The notes: generated from the sequence alone by a model not told the origin. Shown: positions 44,657 to 54,263, numbered from the stretch's first letter. The stretch is 64,000 bases of DNA from Rhabdobacter roseus (GCF_014202275.1 NZ_JACHGF010000001.1:682001-746000), one strand, 5' to 3'. Numbers and translations are program-made.

Positions 44657-44681
44657 ATATTAGGGGTAATTTTAAATAAAA

Positions 44682-45170
44682 CTACTGGCGGGTAAACGTC
44701 AGCGTAGCGCGGTGCTGGCTGCCGGGTGTACCAGGTACGGCGCTAATAACGGTATCGCCCGTCCAGGTCATGGTCGTTTCGTTCACGGTGAGGTCGAAGG
44801 CGGTACTTTGCCCCCCGCTGGTCAGGATCATGCGGTTGTTTTCCACGCGCCAGCCTGCGTTAAGATCAATCCCAAACTGGGCAAAGGCTCCCGCGGCCGC
44901 CTGGCAGTCGGAAGGTACGTCACCGCTCAGGTTGCCGGAGCTATTGACGCGAAGCGTCGTACGGCTGAGGCAGTTATTGAACTGAGTATTCAATATAGCA
45001 AACAGTTCGGTTTGGCCTACGTAGGCTGGGTTCACGGTAATGGACGTCAGCGCCCAGGTACCTTCCACGCCCGAGGGCCCCGGCTCCGAATCTTTTTTAC
45101 AGGCCAGCGCTCCCACCGCCAGGAGTACCACCAGCAGGTAGGTGCTGGTCTTTTGAAGTTGTTTTTTCAT
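44682..45170 (-). CDS. Lipocalin-like lipoprotein, paralogue 2
   Basis: 162 residues from the ATG at 45170 (an extension to 45218 has no family support). Signal and lipobox ALAC (Cys24), then GPSGVEGTWALTSITV, the GxW lipocalin-like start, eight-strand beta pattern, Cys in NNCLSRTTL and DCQAAAG that may bridge, and an ATLTFTRQ end. It is the second of two clearly related genes (see 45427-45921: same KKDxEP-xVEGxW, CLSRxT, SGDxPxDC, WRVExNxxIL words). Confidence 0.8.
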   Translation of the reverse strand: MKKQLQKTSTYLLVVLLAVGALACKKDSEPGPSGVEGTWALTSITVNPAYVGQTELFAILNTQFNNCLSRTTLRVNSSGNLSGDVPSDCQAAAGAFAQFGIDLNAGWRVENNRMILTSGGQSTAFDLTVNETTMTWTGDTVISAVPGTPGSQHRATLTFTRQ

Positions 45171-45311
45171 GGTACTTTTTTGAAAAATAAAAGGTTTAAG
45201 CACGATATACAACGACAAAGGTACAGAGAAATTGGCTCCCGGCGGGCGGGAAGTATGTGAACGGTGGGCGCGGATGGGCCAACGACGGGAATAAGTACCT
45301 CAACCCCTAAA

Positions 45312-45338
45312 TCCCCTTCTCCTGTCAGGAGAAGGGGA
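45312..45338. repeat. REP-like palindrome, copy 2
   Basis: TCCCCTTCTCCTG-T-CAGGAGAAGGGGA, a perfect 13-bp inverted repeat between the two lipoprotein paralogues, preceded by CCCCTAAA. Related to 10044-10066 and 60746-60784. Confidence 0.7.
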
Positions 45339-45426
45339 CTTGACTAGGCGGGGCGACTTGAACGGTTTTACCTTTGGCAAAAACCGTTAGGTACTTGGTG
45401 TGTGGTGCAGATAGAGGAAGTGGGTA

Positions 45427-45921
45427 CTACTTGCGCTTAAACTCCAGCGTTATTTTATGAAGCGTTTCCTGGCCGGTGTCTTCATCTTCAATGGCAATTT
45501 GCTCTTCGTCCGTCCAGCGCATGGTATTTCCGTTTACTTCCAGGTCATAGCGGGACACCTCGCCGTCGCTCGTAAGGATTATTTTGTTGCCTTCTACGCG
45601 CCAGGAAGCCGTAGGGTCAAAAAACTCTTCGACAGATTCGGTGCTGCCCAGGCAGTCGGCGGGGGCGTCGCCACTCAGGGTACCGCCCTTTTTGAACGTA
45701 AAGGTGATGCGGCTAAGGCAGTCATTGCCCAATACAAAATTCAATATGGGTAGCATGTCATCTCCCCCTGGTAGGGCTGGAGAAACCTTCAGGGCAGCGA
45801 TGTTCCAGCTTCCTTCCACGTTTTTGGGGCTAGGATCATTGTCTTTGTTACAGGCCCAGGCGCTCAGCATCAGAAGGCCCACGAGCAGGTACTTGGTTGT
45901 TCTCTTGAATGGTTTTTTCAT
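45427..45921 (-). CDS. Lipocalin-like lipoprotein, paralogue 1
   Basis: 164 residues. Lipobox AWAC (about Cys24), then NVEGSWNIAALKVSPALPGG, NDCLSRITFTF and GDAPADCLG with two Cys that match the neighbour gene, WRVEGNKIILTSDGEVSRYDL and a final beta-strand. Members of this group are outer-membrane or periplasmic lipoproteins of unknown ligand. Tandem duplication with 44682-45170. Confidence 0.8.
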   Translation of the reverse strand: MKKPFKRTTKYLLVGLLMLSAWACNKDNDPSPKNVEGSWNIAALKVSPALPGGDDMLPILNFVLGNDCLSRITFTFKKGGTLSGDAPADCLGSTESVEEFFDPTASWRVEGNKIILTSDGEVSRYDLEVNGNTMRWTDEEQIAIEDEDTGQETLHKITLEFKRK

Positions 45922-46064
45922 GGTCAGTTAAATATAATAGTAAAAGGTACTTTGGACTGGCAACAAAGGTAGGGGAAGACGGCCCATAAGAAGTGGAGCC
46001 ACTGCGTAAGCTTGGAGTTTTGGCTAGTAACTGGTCGTACCTAACCAGCAAAATGCAGCGTGAA

Positions 46065-47048
46065 TTACTTCAAAAACAGCGCGAGTAGCCGCCGGGCGGC
46101 GGCCAGGGGTAGTTCGTGGCCCTGCTGTACGGCCTTTTCGGTGGCGGGTAGTTGCCGAAGTACCTCGGGGTGCCGCCGAAAGCGCTCTTCCAGCGCCTGC
46201 CGGATGTAGTCGTGCATCCAGTCGAGGGCCTGGGCGCGGCGGTTTTGTTCAAAGTACCCCGTCTGGAGGGTACTTTGGTGGTACTTTTGGATGAGGTGCC
46301 AGAGCTCGGCCAGGCCGGTACGCTCCAGGGCCGAGCAGGTAAGTACCTGAGGTACCCAGCCCGAGGCCGCGGGCGGAAACAGGTGCAGGGCGTTTTGGTA
46401 CTCGGCCTGGGCGCGGCGGGCTTCGGCGGCCAGCGGGCCGTCGGCTTTGGTGATGGCCACGGCGTCGGCCATTTCCATGATGCCCCGCTTGATACCCTGG
46501 AGCTCGTCGCCCGCCCCGGCGAGCATCAGCAGCAGGAAGAAGTCCACCATGCCGCGCACCACCGTCTCTGACTGCCCCACGCCCACCGTCTCGACGAGGA
46601 TAATTTCGAAGCCTGCCGCCTCGCACAGCAGCATGGCTTCACGCGTGCGGCGCGCCACCCCGCCCAGCGAAGTACCCGCCGCCGACGGACGAATGTAGGC
46701 GCGCGGGTCGTGGGCGAGCTCTTCCATGCGGGTTTTGTCGCCCAGAATGCTCCCGCCCGAGCGCTGACTGCTGGGGTCGACGGTCAGCACGGCCAGGCGC
46801 TTGCCCTGGCCCGTAAGGTACTTGCCGAAGGCCTCGATGAAGGTACTTTTGCCCACGCCCGGCACGCCCGTAATCCCCAGCCGCAGCGAGCGGCCCGCGT
46901 GCGGAAGTACCCGCTCAAGTACCTCCTGCGCCAGGGGCTGGTCGGCGGGTAGTTGGCTTTCTACCAGCGTGATGGCCCGGCTCAGCACCACCCGGTCGGC
47001 GGCAAGTACTCCTGCTACGTAAGCTTCGACGGAAAGTCGCTGGCGCAT
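46065..47048 (-). CDS. meaB: Methylmalonyl-CoA mutase-associated GTPase MeaB/ArgK
   Basis: 327 residues from the ATG at 47048. G1 GVPGVGKSTFIEAFG (about 42-56), TVDPSSQRSGGSILGDKTRM, the DxxG-like ETVGVGQSE and TKADG (NKxD-type). It loads and protects the B12 cofactor of methylmalonyl-CoA mutase. The mutase genes are not in the window. A TTG-start extension to 47096 is not supported. 68 bp downstream of ispD on the same strand. Confidence 0.93.
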   Translation of the reverse strand: MRQRLSVEAYVAGVLAADRVVLSRAITLVESQLPADQPLAQEVLERVLPHAGRSLRLGITGVPGVGKSTFIEAFGKYLTGQGKRLAVLTVDPSSQRSGGSILGDKTRMEELAHDPRAYIRPSAAGTSLGGVARRTREAMLLCEAAGFEIILVETVGVGQSETVVRGMVDFFLLLMLAGAGDELQGIKRGIMEMADAVAITKADGPLAAEARRAQAEYQNALHLFPPAASGWVPQVLTCSALERTGLAELWHLIQKYHQSTLQTGYFEQNRRAQALDWMHDYIRQALEERFRRHPEVLRQLPATEKAVQQGHELPLAAARRLLALFLK

Positions 47049-47116
47049 GGGCGGTTGATCGTTTGACGAGCCAAAAGTACGGCTTATTGCGTTCAAAAGT
47101 ATCCCCGGCAGGTACC

Positions 47117-47791
47117 TTAGGTACTTTTCAGAAGTACCTCCGCCCAGAGCAAATCTTCGGCGGTGGTGATCTTGATATTCTCGTAGGTACCTTCGGTGAG
47201 GTGAATGGGGTACCCGGCCTGCTCCAGCACGCTGGCGCAGTCGGTGAAGTGGGGTAGGTACTCACTCCGGAAAGCCTGGCGCATCCAGTCGAGGCGGAAG
47301 ATTTGCGGGGTTTGGATGAGCCGGTAGGCCGCGCGGTCCACGGCCTGGTTGTGGCCGTCGGGAGCTACCCGCCGCACGGAGTCTTTCAGCGGCACGCAGG
47401 CCACCGAAGTACCTTCCGCGGCCGCCTGGCGGAAGCCAGCGGCGATGAGGGTGCTCGTGACGAAGGGCCGCACGCTGTCGTGTACGGCCACGAGGCCTTC
47501 GGGGGCCTGGATCTGCCGCAGGCCGTTCTGGACGGAGTGAAAGCGGGTTTCGCCGCCCGCTACCAGCAGGTACTTTTCGTCAAAGCCGTACTGCTGGCAA
47601 AGTACCTGCCAGGTACCAAACTGACTTTCGGGAAGTACCAGGTACAGGGCGAGCTCGGGGGAGTAGCGGCGGAAGGCCCGCAGCGTGTGCATCAGGATGG
47701 GCAGCCCGCCCACGGGCAAAAACTGCTTGGGTACGTCGCTCTTCATGCGGCTTCCGCTGCCGCCGGCCACGATAATAGCGCTTTGTTGCAT
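47117..47791 (-). CDS. ispD: 2-C-methyl-D-erythritol 4-phosphate cytidylyltransferase
   Basis: 224 residues from the ATG at 47791. Nucleotide loop AIIVAGGSGSRMKSDVPKQF (Arg and Lys conserved), VAVHDSVRPFV, then DRAAYRLIQTPQIF and the end ENIKITTAEDLLWAEVLL. Third step of the MEP pathway to isoprenoids, transferring CMP from CTP. A longer upstream frame to 47818 adds nine unlikely residues. Follows queA's terminator, so it likely has its own promoter. Confidence 0.95.
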   Translation of the reverse strand: MQQSAIIVAGGSGSRMKSDVPKQFLPVGGLPILMHTLRAFRRYSPELALYLVLPESQFGTWQVLCQQYGFDEKYLLVAGGETRFHSVQNGLRQIQAPEGLVAVHDSVRPFVTSTLIAAGFRQAAAEGTSVACVPLKDSVRRVAPDGHNQAVDRAAYRLIQTPQIFRLDWMRQAFRSEYLPHFTDCASVLEQAGYPIHLTEGTYENIKITTAEDLLWAEVLLKST

Positions 47792-47816
47792 AAAGAAAGG
47801 GGAGTCGGGGAAAAGC

Positions 47817-47859
47817 AAAAATGGCCCGCGGGGAAGGTACTTCGCAGCGGGCCATTTTT
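47817..47859 (-). terminator. Terminator of queA
   Basis: AAAAATGGCCCGC ... GCGGGCCATTTTT, a perfect 13-bp stem. On the minus strand it follows queA (47893) and precedes the ispD start (47791). Confidence 0.85.
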
Positions 47860-47892
47860 GGGAATACTAGTATTGCGTAGGGTACTTTATGG

Positions 47893-48942
47893 TTAAATAA
47901 TCAGCATCACGTCCCCGTAGGTAAAAAACTTGTACTTTTCTTTGATGGCCTGCTGGTAGGCTTTCATCACCAGGTCGTAGCCACCAAAGGCACAGGCCGA
48001 CATGAGCAGGATAGACTCCGGCAGCTGAAAATTGGTGATCATGGCGTTGCCGATCTTGAACTCGTAGGGCGGAAAAATAAAGCGGTCGGTCCAGCCCTCA
48101 ACGGACTTGAGGTGGCCGCTGGCCGTCACCGACGACTCAATGGCCTTCATGGAGGTAGTACCCACGGCGCACACCCGCTTGCCCGCATCCAGGGCCTTGT
48201 TCACAATATCGGCGCTGGTTTGCTTGATGAAGTAGTTTTCCGAGTCAGTTTTGTGCTTCGTCAGATCTTCCACGTCCACGGTCCGGAAAGTACCCAGGCC
48301 CACGTGCAGCGTGACGGGAGCGAAGTTCACGCCTTTGATTTCGAGGCGCTTCATGACGGCTTTCGTGAAGTGCATTCCTGCCGTAGGAGCCGCCACGGCG
48401 CCCACGTTTTCGGCGTAGATGGTCTGGAACCGTTCGCGGTCGGCGTTTTCTACCTTCCGGCGCGAAATAATTTCGGGCGGCAGTGGCGTTTCGCCCAGCT
48501 GATCCACCAGCTTCATGAATTCCTCGTGCGAGCCATCGTACAGAAAACGGATGGTCCGTCCCCGCGAAGTAGTGTTGTCGATGACCTCCGCCACCAGGTC
48601 GCTGTCGCCGAAGTACAGCTTATTGCCAACGCGGATCTTACGAGCCGGGTCTACGAGTACGTCCCAGAGGCGCATCTCGCGGTTGAGCTCCCGCAGCAGG
48701 AACACCTCAATCTTGGCCCCGGTTTTTTCTTTCTGGCCAAACAGCCGCGCCGGAAACACCCGGGTGTCGTTGATGACCATCACGTCACCTTCCGTAAAGT
48801 AGTCGATGATGTTGCCGAACGACTTGTGTTCGATTTCTCCGGTTTTGCGGTGTAACACCATCAGACGCGCCTCGCCCCGGTCGGAGGGGTGGAGGGCAAT
48901 GAGACTTTGGGGAAGATCAAATTTAAATTCAGATAGCTTCAT
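47893..48942 (-). CDS. queA: tRNA preQ1(34) S-adenosylmethionine ribosyltransferase-isomerase QueA
   Basis: 349 residues. [20 protein letters not shown] at the N-terminus, [40 protein letters not shown] and a C-terminal [20 protein letters not shown] are the full family pattern. It builds epoxyqueuosine on tRNA from SAM. Length is normal. A likely promoter is at 49075-49107. Confidence 0.97.
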   Translation of the reverse strand: MKLSEFKFDLPQSLIALHPSDRGEARLMVLHRKTGEIEHKSFGNIIDYFTEGDVMVINDTRVFPARLFGQKEKTGAKIEVFLLRELNREMRLWDVLVDPARKIRVGNKLYFGDSDLVAEVIDNTTSRGRTIRFLYDGSHEEFMKLVDQLGETPLPPEIISRRKVENADRERFQTIYAENVGAVAAPTAGMHFTKAVMKRLEIKGVNFAPVTLHVGLGTFRTVDVEDLTKHKTDSENYFIKQTSADIVNKALDAGKRVCAVGTTSMKAIESSVTASGHLKSVEGWTDRFIFPPYEFKIGNAMITNFQLPESILLMSACAFGGYDLVMKAYQQAIKEKYKFFTYGDVMLII

Positions 48943-49074
48943 AAGCTTGTGGTCAGTAGAGCGGGAAGTGCGTTTGGCCTTTTTTGAGATCTATGTTAGC
49001 CAATTCCGATGCTTCGGACTAGTTGATGTAAATATAAGGACTAATGTTGTCGTAAAAACAAAAAATTAAGACCG

Positions 49075-49107
49075 CAAAAGTAGGCAATTTATCGAAATTT
49101 TTAGCAA
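49075..49107 (-). promoter_or_regulatory. Possible promoter of queA
   Basis: On the minus strand TTG (49107-49105), 22-nt spacer, TACTTTTG (49082-49075). The -7 box is perfect; it lies about 130 bp upstream of the ATG, so the leader would be long. The rest of the 277-bp gap (48943-49219) shows no gene. Confidence 0.45.
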
Positions 49108-49219
49108 GAAATTTTCCTTTACCTTCGAATACCCAGCCAGTAAGGGGTACTTGGCGCGTTTGCTAAAGCCCGGGATGTCCTAAGCCGGTTTTTTTAGTGC
49201 CCAGCGGAAGTACCTTGAA

Positions 49220-50728
49220 CTACCGTTGGCTCCCGAGCCGGTGCCTTTTCCAGTGGCTGGCGGGGCGGGGCGGAGGGGTATCGGCGGAGGGAGTACCGGC
49301 TGGCCGCTCCATGAGCTGGGCCGCCAGCAGAGCCGCCAGCTGGGTAGCCTCGGGGTCGGGGGCTGGAGGCAGCAGGAGCTCGGGCCGGAAGTACTTAGCC
49401 ACAAAGTGCGTGTCGAATTGCCCGGAGCGGAACGCCTCGTGCAGCATCACAAACCGGCCAAAAGGCAGGGTAGTTTGCACGCCGCTGATCTGGTATTCGT
49501 CAATGGCCCGGATCATTTTCTCGATAGCCTCGGGGCGGTTGTGCCCGTAGGTGATCAGCTTCGCGATCATGGGGTCGTAGTGGATCGGGATCTCCATGCC
49601 CTGCTCGAAGCCGTCGTCCACGCGCACGCCGTTGCCCTGAGGGCGTTGGTAGGTTTGCAGGGTACCTACGTCGGGCAGGAAGTTGTTCGTCGGGTCCTCG
49701 GCGTACACCCGTACTTCCAGCGCGTGGCCGTTGATGGCCAGGTCTTCCTGCCGGAGCTCCAGCGCCCGGCCCTCGGCAATGTAGATCATCTGCTTCACCA
49801 GGTCCACACCCGTGATCTGCTCCGTCACGGGGTGCTCTACCTGCAGGCGCGTGTTCATTTCCAGGAAGAAAAAATTCAGGGCTTCATCCACGATGAACTC
49901 CACCGTACCGGCTCCGTAGTACTGGCAGGAGCGGGCTACGTCGACGGCGCAGCGCCCCATGGCCTCGCGTACTTCGGGCGTTAGCACGGCTGAGGGCGCT
50001 TCTTCTACCACCTTCTGGTGGCGGCGCTGCACAGAGCACTCGCGCTCAAAGAGGTGGATGATGTGGCCGTGCTGGTCGCCCAGTACCTGGATTTCGATGT
50101 GCTTGGGGGAAGTAATGTATTTTTCAATAAACACGGACCCATCGCCAAAAGACGACACTGCTTCGCTCACGGCCCGGTCCATTTGCTCGTCAAACTCCGC
50201 CTCGTTTTCTACGATCCGCATGCCCTTGCCGCCCCCGCCCGCGCTGGCTTTAATCAGGATAGGGTACCCGATCTGCCGACTTAGGTGCTTGGCTTCGGCG
50301 CGGTCGGTGATGGCCTCGGACGTGCCGGGTACCATCGGGATCTGGTACTTACCGGCGGCCTGCTTGGCGGCCAGCTTACTGCCCATCACCTCAATGGACT
50401 CCGGTGAGGGGCCGATGAAGATCAGCCCGGCCTGCTGAACCATCCGGGCAAACGTGGCGTTCTCGGACAGGAATCCGTAACCCGGATGGATGGCATCCAC
50501 GCCCAGCCGATGGCACACCTCAATGAGGCGGTCGCCCCGCAGGTAGGATTCGGCCGAGGCCGCCGGGCCGATGCAAACGGCTTCGTCGGCGGAGCGTACG
50601 TGCGGCGACAGCCGGTCGGCGGTGCTGTATACGGCTACGGTGGCGATGCCCATTTCGCGGGCCGTGCGCATGATCCGCAGCGCAATTTCCCCCCGGTTGG
50701 CGACGAGTATTTTTTTGATTTGAGGCAT
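49220..50728 (-). CDS. accC: Acetyl-/propionyl-CoA carboxylase biotin carboxylase subunit
   Basis: 502 residues from the ATG at 50728. It begins PQIKKILVANRGEIALRIMR, has the ATP-grasp Gly-rich loop KASAGGGGKGMRIV, ECSVQRRHQKV, and EMNTRLQVEHPVTEQITG with the catalytic Glu/Arg. It carboxylates the biotin on a carrier protein with ATP and bicarbonate. The C-terminus has a Pro-rich tail (GTPSADTPPPRPASHWKRHR) after the core. accB is not adjacent; the carrier and transferase are elsewhere. A TTG-start form would begin at 50737. Confidence 0.93.
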   Translation of the reverse strand: MPQIKKILVANRGEIALRIMRTAREMGIATVAVYSTADRLSPHVRSADEAVCIGPAASAESYLRGDRLIEVCHRLGVDAIHPGYGFLSENATFARMVQQAGLIFIGPSPESIEVMGSKLAAKQAAGKYQIPMVPGTSEAITDRAEAKHLSRQIGYPILIKASAGGGGKGMRIVENEAEFDEQMDRAVSEAVSSFGDGSVFIEKYITSPKHIEIQVLGDQHGHIIHLFERECSVQRRHQKVVEEAPSAVLTPEVREAMGRCAVDVARSCQYYGAGTVEFIVDEALNFFFLEMNTRLQVEHPVTEQITGVDLVKQMIYIAEGRALELRQEDLAINGHALEVRVYAEDPTNNFLPDVGTLQTYQRPQGNGVRVDDGFEQGMEIPIHYDPMIAKLITYGHNRPEAIEKMIRAIDEYQISGVQTTLPFGRFVMLHEAFRSGQFDTHFVAKYFRPELLLPPAPDPEATQLAALLAAQLMERPAGTPSADTPPPRPASHWKRHRLGSQR

Positions 50729-50983
50729 TCGGGACAAAGGAATTGAGTTGTTTAGGAAAATATTTTAGTAAGGTGTTGAGCAAAAATAGTATTTTGCCTA
50801 AGGAATGTACAGTAAAAATTCCTTTATATTATCCATCTGAATTGTACGTCAAGCAGCACAGAGGCGCAAAGAGAGGCACTAGGACCACTTGATAGTAAGG
50901 AGCTTACCCTGCCTGTTGGCCATACTCAGAGCGATTATAAAGGGTTGATAAGTAAATGAGTAGCCAGGTATAAATATTTTTTT

Positions 50984-50991
50984 TAAATTTG
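50984..50991 (+). promoter_or_regulatory. Possible -7 element for the SPT-like gene
   Basis: TAAATTTG, a perfect TAnnTTTG match, 51 bp upstream of the start at 51042, in a very AT-rich stretch. No TTG at proper spacing. The rest of 50729-51041 holds no gene; a TATTTTTG on the minus strand (50788-50781) may serve accC. Confidence 0.35.
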
Positions 50992-51041
50992 CATTTATTT
51001 AATTATAAAACGAACACCAAACTCCCATAAACCAATACAAA

Positions 51042-52310
51042 GTGGATATTTTTGAGAAACTACGCGACAACTGGGGACCAATCGGCACACCCGCCAAGAT
51101 GTTGAACAGTCATCACTACTTTTCATTTCCGATGCTTGAAGGTGAGCTGGGCCCGCGTATGCGGTTTATGGGTCGGGATGTACTCAACTGGAGCCTCAAC
51201 AACTACCTGGGCCTGGCCAACCATCCCGAAGTACGCAAGGTAGATGCCGAAGCCGCCGCCCGCTGGGGGCTGGCGTACCCGATGGGTGCCCGGATGATGT
51301 CCGGTAATTCGGTACTTCACGAGCAGTTTGAGCAGGAGTTGGCGCAGTTTGTGGGAAAGAAAGATGCCTTTTTGCTTAACTACGGCTATCAGGGCGTCAT
51401 GTCCGTCATTGAGAGTGTCTGTGACCACCGCGACGTCATCGTGTACGATGCCGAGTCGCACGCGTGCTTGATCGACGGCATCCGCCTGCACAAAGCCAAA
51501 ATGGGGCAGTACTATAAGTTTAATCATAACGACATGATTAGCCTCGAAAAAAACCTCAAGCGCGCCACCAAACTAGCTAATGAAAAAGGCGGGGGCGTAC
51601 TGGTGATTACGGAAGGCGTATTTGGAATGTCCGGTAAAGTAGGCAATCTGCGGGCTATCGCTGAGCTCAAAAAACAATATAATTTTCGTCTGCTCGTCGA
51701 CGACGCCCACGGCTTTGGTACCATGGGCGCGACGGGGGCCGGGGTGGGAGAAATGCTGGGCGTTCAGGCCGACATCGACCTGTACTTTTCTACCTTCGCC
51801 AAGTCCATGGCCGCCATTGGGGGATTCATTGCCTCCGACGACCCGGACATTATTATGTACCTAAAGTATAACATGCGCTCCCAGACCTACGCCAAGGCGC
51901 TGCCCATGCCCTACGTGGAAGGTTGCCGCAAACGTCTGGAGATGATTAAGTCCATGCCCGAACTACGCGAGAACCTCTGGAAGGTAGTCGATGCCATGCA
52001 AAACGGCCTGCGGGAACGAGGATTCAACATCGGAGAAACGGAGTCGCCCGTGACGCCCGTATTTCTGCACAGCGAGGGAGGGATTCCCGAAGTAACCCGT
52101 ATGGTGCGTGACCTCCGCGAAAACATGGGTGTTTTTTGCTCCATTGTGGTGTATCCGGTGGTGCCCAAAGGACAAATCATGCTCCGGATCATACCTACGT
52201 CGGCCCACAGCCTCGACGACGTGGAGTACACCCTTGACGCTTTTACCAAGCTGGCCGATAAACTCAAAAATAGAGTGTACCAGGTCGAAGGCCTGGAAGA
52301 AGTTGCCTGA
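51042..52310 (+). CDS. Serine palmitoyltransferase-like alpha-oxoamine synthase
   Basis: 422-residue PLP enzyme. NWSLNNYLGLANHPEVRK, YPMGARMMSGNSVLHEQFE, the cofactor Asp in LLVDDAHGFGTMG (about D220) and the PLP Lys in STFAKSMAAIGGF (about K254). The sequence belongs to the group found across Cytophagales next to or as serine palmitoyltransferase, the first enzyme of sphingolipid synthesis; 8-amino-7-oxononanoate synthase and glycine C-acetyltransferase are the alternatives. Start is GTG. Very strong terminator at 52315-52349. Confidence 0.85.
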   Translation: MDIFEKLRDNWGPIGTPAKMLNSHHYFSFPMLEGELGPRMRFMGRDVLNWSLNNYLGLANHPEVRKVDAEAAARWGLAYPMGARMMSGNSVLHEQFEQELAQFVGKKDAFLLNYGYQGVMSVIESVCDHRDVIVYDAESHACLIDGIRLHKAKMGQYYKFNHNDMISLEKNLKRATKLANEKGGGVLVITEGVFGMSGKVGNLRAIAELKKQYNFRLLVDDAHGFGTMGATGAGVGEMLGVQADIDLYFSTFAKSMAAIGGFIASDDPDIIMYLKYNMRSQTYAKALPMPYVEGCRKRLEMIKSMPELRENLWKVVDAMQNGLRERGFNIGETESPVTPVFLHSEGGIPEVTRMVRDLRENMGVFCSIVVYPVVPKGQIMLRIIPTSAHSLDDVEYTLDAFTKLADKLKNRVYQVEGLEEVA

Positions 52311-52314
52311 TTAT

Positions 52315-52349
52315 AAAAAGTCCCTCCCAGCGCTTGGGAGGGACTTTTT
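52315..52349 (+). terminator. Terminator of the SPT-like gene
   Basis: AAAAAGTCCCTCCCA-GCGCT-TGGGAGGGACTTTTT: perfect 15-bp stem with T-run, five bases after the stop. Confidence 0.92.
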
Positions 52350-52482
52350 ATAATAAATAGGTATAATTTTTGGCCTAACTTAGTAAACGTTAATTTTGGT
52401 GTAAGTGATTGAAAATCAATCGACTAAAATAAATAAAAGACTTCATTTGTACTATTTTAAGTGTTTTTTTTGATTATTCGGG

Positions 52483-52512
52483 TTGCGAAAATGGTTTTAA
52501 TTGCTAAATTTC
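52483..52512 (+). promoter_or_regulatory. Possible promoter of the Hc1-like gene
   Basis: TTG (52483-52485), 19-nt spacer, TAAATTTC (52505-52512), one mismatch from TAnnTTTG. It lies 50 bp upstream of the start. Confidence 0.45.
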
Positions 52513-52562
52513 GGCCAAAACACGTTTTTTAGCGCGTTTTCAGCCTTTTCACCTAAAAAAAC

Positions 52563-52748
52563 ATGACCATGGCAAGATTTGATGAAGTAAAGAATTTAAT
52601 AATGTCTCTGGAAGGTGACTTTGACAAATTCTACAACAAGCAGAACCAAGCTGCTGGTACGCGCGTGCGTAAAGGGATGCAAGAACTGAAGACCTTGGCT
52701 CAGGACATCCGCTCAGAAGTGCAGAACATGAAAAATGACGAAAAGTAA
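52563..52748 (+). CDS. Small histone H1/Hc1-like protein
   Basis: 61 residues, mostly helical and charged: FDEVKNLIMSLEGDFDKFYN, AAGTRVRKGMQELKTLAQDI and a KxxxK end. This matches the short Bacteroidota proteins grouped with chlamydial Hc1 (histone H1-like), thought to bind DNA, though these are less Lys-rich than true Hc1. Two ATGs at 52563 and 52569 could start it. It is monocistronic, flanked by a promoter-like site and a strong terminator, as expected for an abundant small protein. Confidence 0.8.
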   Translation: MTMARFDEVKNLIMSLEGDFDKFYNKQNQAAGTRVRKGMQELKTLAQDIRSEVQNMKNDEK

Positions 52749-52773
52749 ATCTGCATCCAGAAAATTTTTTCCA

Positions 52774-52810
52774 TCGGCCCGGATCCCCAAGATCCGGGCC
52801 GACTTTTTTT
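52774..52810 (+). terminator. Terminator of the Hc1-like gene
   Basis: TCGGCCCGGATC-CCCAA-GATCCGGGCCGA followed by CTTTTTTT. Perfect 12-bp stem, 26 bp past the stop. Confidence 0.92.
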
Positions 52811-52919
52811 AGCGCATAGGAGTGGCTGAAGTACCTGCCGGGAGGAAGCATGGAGGGGGCTTTTAAACAAGCGCGACTCTTAAGGGTTTATGCTTAGAAC
52901 TGTACATTAGTACGCACCT

Positions 52920-54251
52920 ATGTCGATCGTAAAGTTTCTGAGGCTATTGCGAAGCTGTATCTTGTGGGTAGGCTGCGGAGCTGGCGTGCCCCTGCTGGCG
53001 CAGGAGTTAGCCGCGCCGGAGTCGCCCGTGGTGTGGGACTTACAAACCTGCCTGGCCTACGCCAAAGAAAACAACATTCAGATCAATACCCTTCGACTCA
53101 ACCGAAAGTCAACCGAGCAGCAGTACCTGCTTTCCCGAGCGGCCCTCTATCCCGATCTGTACGGAAATGCTTCGCAGGCCGTCAACTACGGACGCAACAC
53201 GGGTGTTAACCTATCAGGTACCTACGGCATAAATTCTTCCTGGACGCTCTATAATGGGGGCTTTCTGCGCCTGGATATTAAGCAGCGCGATCTGGCGGTG
53301 CAATCGGCCAATCTGAGTATTCTGGAAGAAGAGAACAACGTAGCGCTGCAAATTACCTCCGCTTACCTGAACATCCTGCTCGACAAAGAAAGTATTATTT
53401 ACTCCCAGGATTTGGTCAATACTTCGGAGCAACTGCTGGAACAGGCCCGTCAGCGTTACGCCGCAGGCGGGATAGCGCGGCGGGATCTGGTGCAGTTTGA
53501 GGCGCAGCTGGCCAATGACCGCTACACGCTCATTGCCTCGCAGAATGCCCAACGGCAGGATATGCTGGTCCTTAAGCAGCTTCTTCAGCTACCAACGGAA
53601 GTACCCTTCGATGTAGCCAAGCCGGATACCCTGGGGTACGAAGCGGCGATTCCCTCCCTGCTGGAGGTGCAACAACACGCGCTGGAAAACTGGCCCGAAG
53701 TCAAAAACAGCGAAGTAGGAATTGCCATTGCCGAACTGGACCTGGAAAAAGCCCGGGCTGGTTACAGACCCATTGTGAGCGTAGCGGGAAGTATCGCTTC
53801 GAGTTATACCAATAACCCCACTTTTGGCGCGTCCGTGGGGCAGTTTAACGACAACTTCTACCAGCAAGTGCGGTTTCTTATGTCAGTACCGCTCTTTACG
53901 CGGCGCCTGAATAAAACCAACGTCGAGCTGGCCAAAATCTCCATCGACCAGGCCCGTTTGCTTCTGAAAAGTAGTGAACTGCTCTTGTCGCAGCGAGTAG
54001 AGCAGGCCTACATCAACGCCCTGAATGCCCAAAGCCAGTACCAGGCCGCCAACGAGCAGTTACAGTACATCCGGGAAGTATACCGCATCTCCAATGAGGA
54101 GCTGCGCATCGGAACGGTTAATATGTTTGAATTCTACCAGCAACGAAACCTGTACGTACAAAATCTACAGCTGTATTTACAGGCCAAGTACAGCGCGGCG
54201 CTGTCGGTAGGTATCTACGATTTTTATTTAGGTGTGCCCTTAAAGTTATAA
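52920..54251 (+). CDS. TolC-family outer-membrane efflux protein
   Basis: 443 residues. Signal peptide about 1-28 (PLLAQEL). Two OEP repeats: WDLQTCLAYAKENNIQINTL, RRDLVQFEAQLANDRYTLIA, then KNSEVGIAIAELDLEKARAG and NEELRIGTVNMFEFYQQRN. Forms the outer-membrane exit duct. Only 12 bp separate it from the MacA-like adaptor gene, and the MacB-like ATPase and permease follow, so the whole tripartite pump is in one operon. Confidence 0.93.
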   Translation: MSIVKFLRLLRSCILWVGCGAGVPLLAQELAAPESPVVWDLQTCLAYAKENNIQINTLRLNRKSTEQQYLLSRAALYPDLYGNASQAVNYGRNTGVNLSGTYGINSSWTLYNGGFLRLDIKQRDLAVQSANLSILEEENNVALQITSAYLNILLDKESIIYSQDLVNTSEQLLEQARQRYAAGGIARRDLVQFEAQLANDRYTLIASQNAQRQDMLVLKQLLQLPTEVPFDVAKPDTLGYEAAIPSLLEVQQHALENWPEVKNSEVGIAIAELDLEKARAGYRPIVSVAGSIASSYTNNPTFGASVGQFNDNFYQQVRFLMSVPLFTRRLNKTNVELAKISIDQARLLLKSSELLLSQRVEQAYINALNAQSQYQAANEQLQYIREVYRISNEELRIGTVNMFEFYQQRNLYVQNLQLYLQAKYSAALSVGIYDFYLGVPLKL

Positions 54252-54263
54252 GTAAATGTGCCC

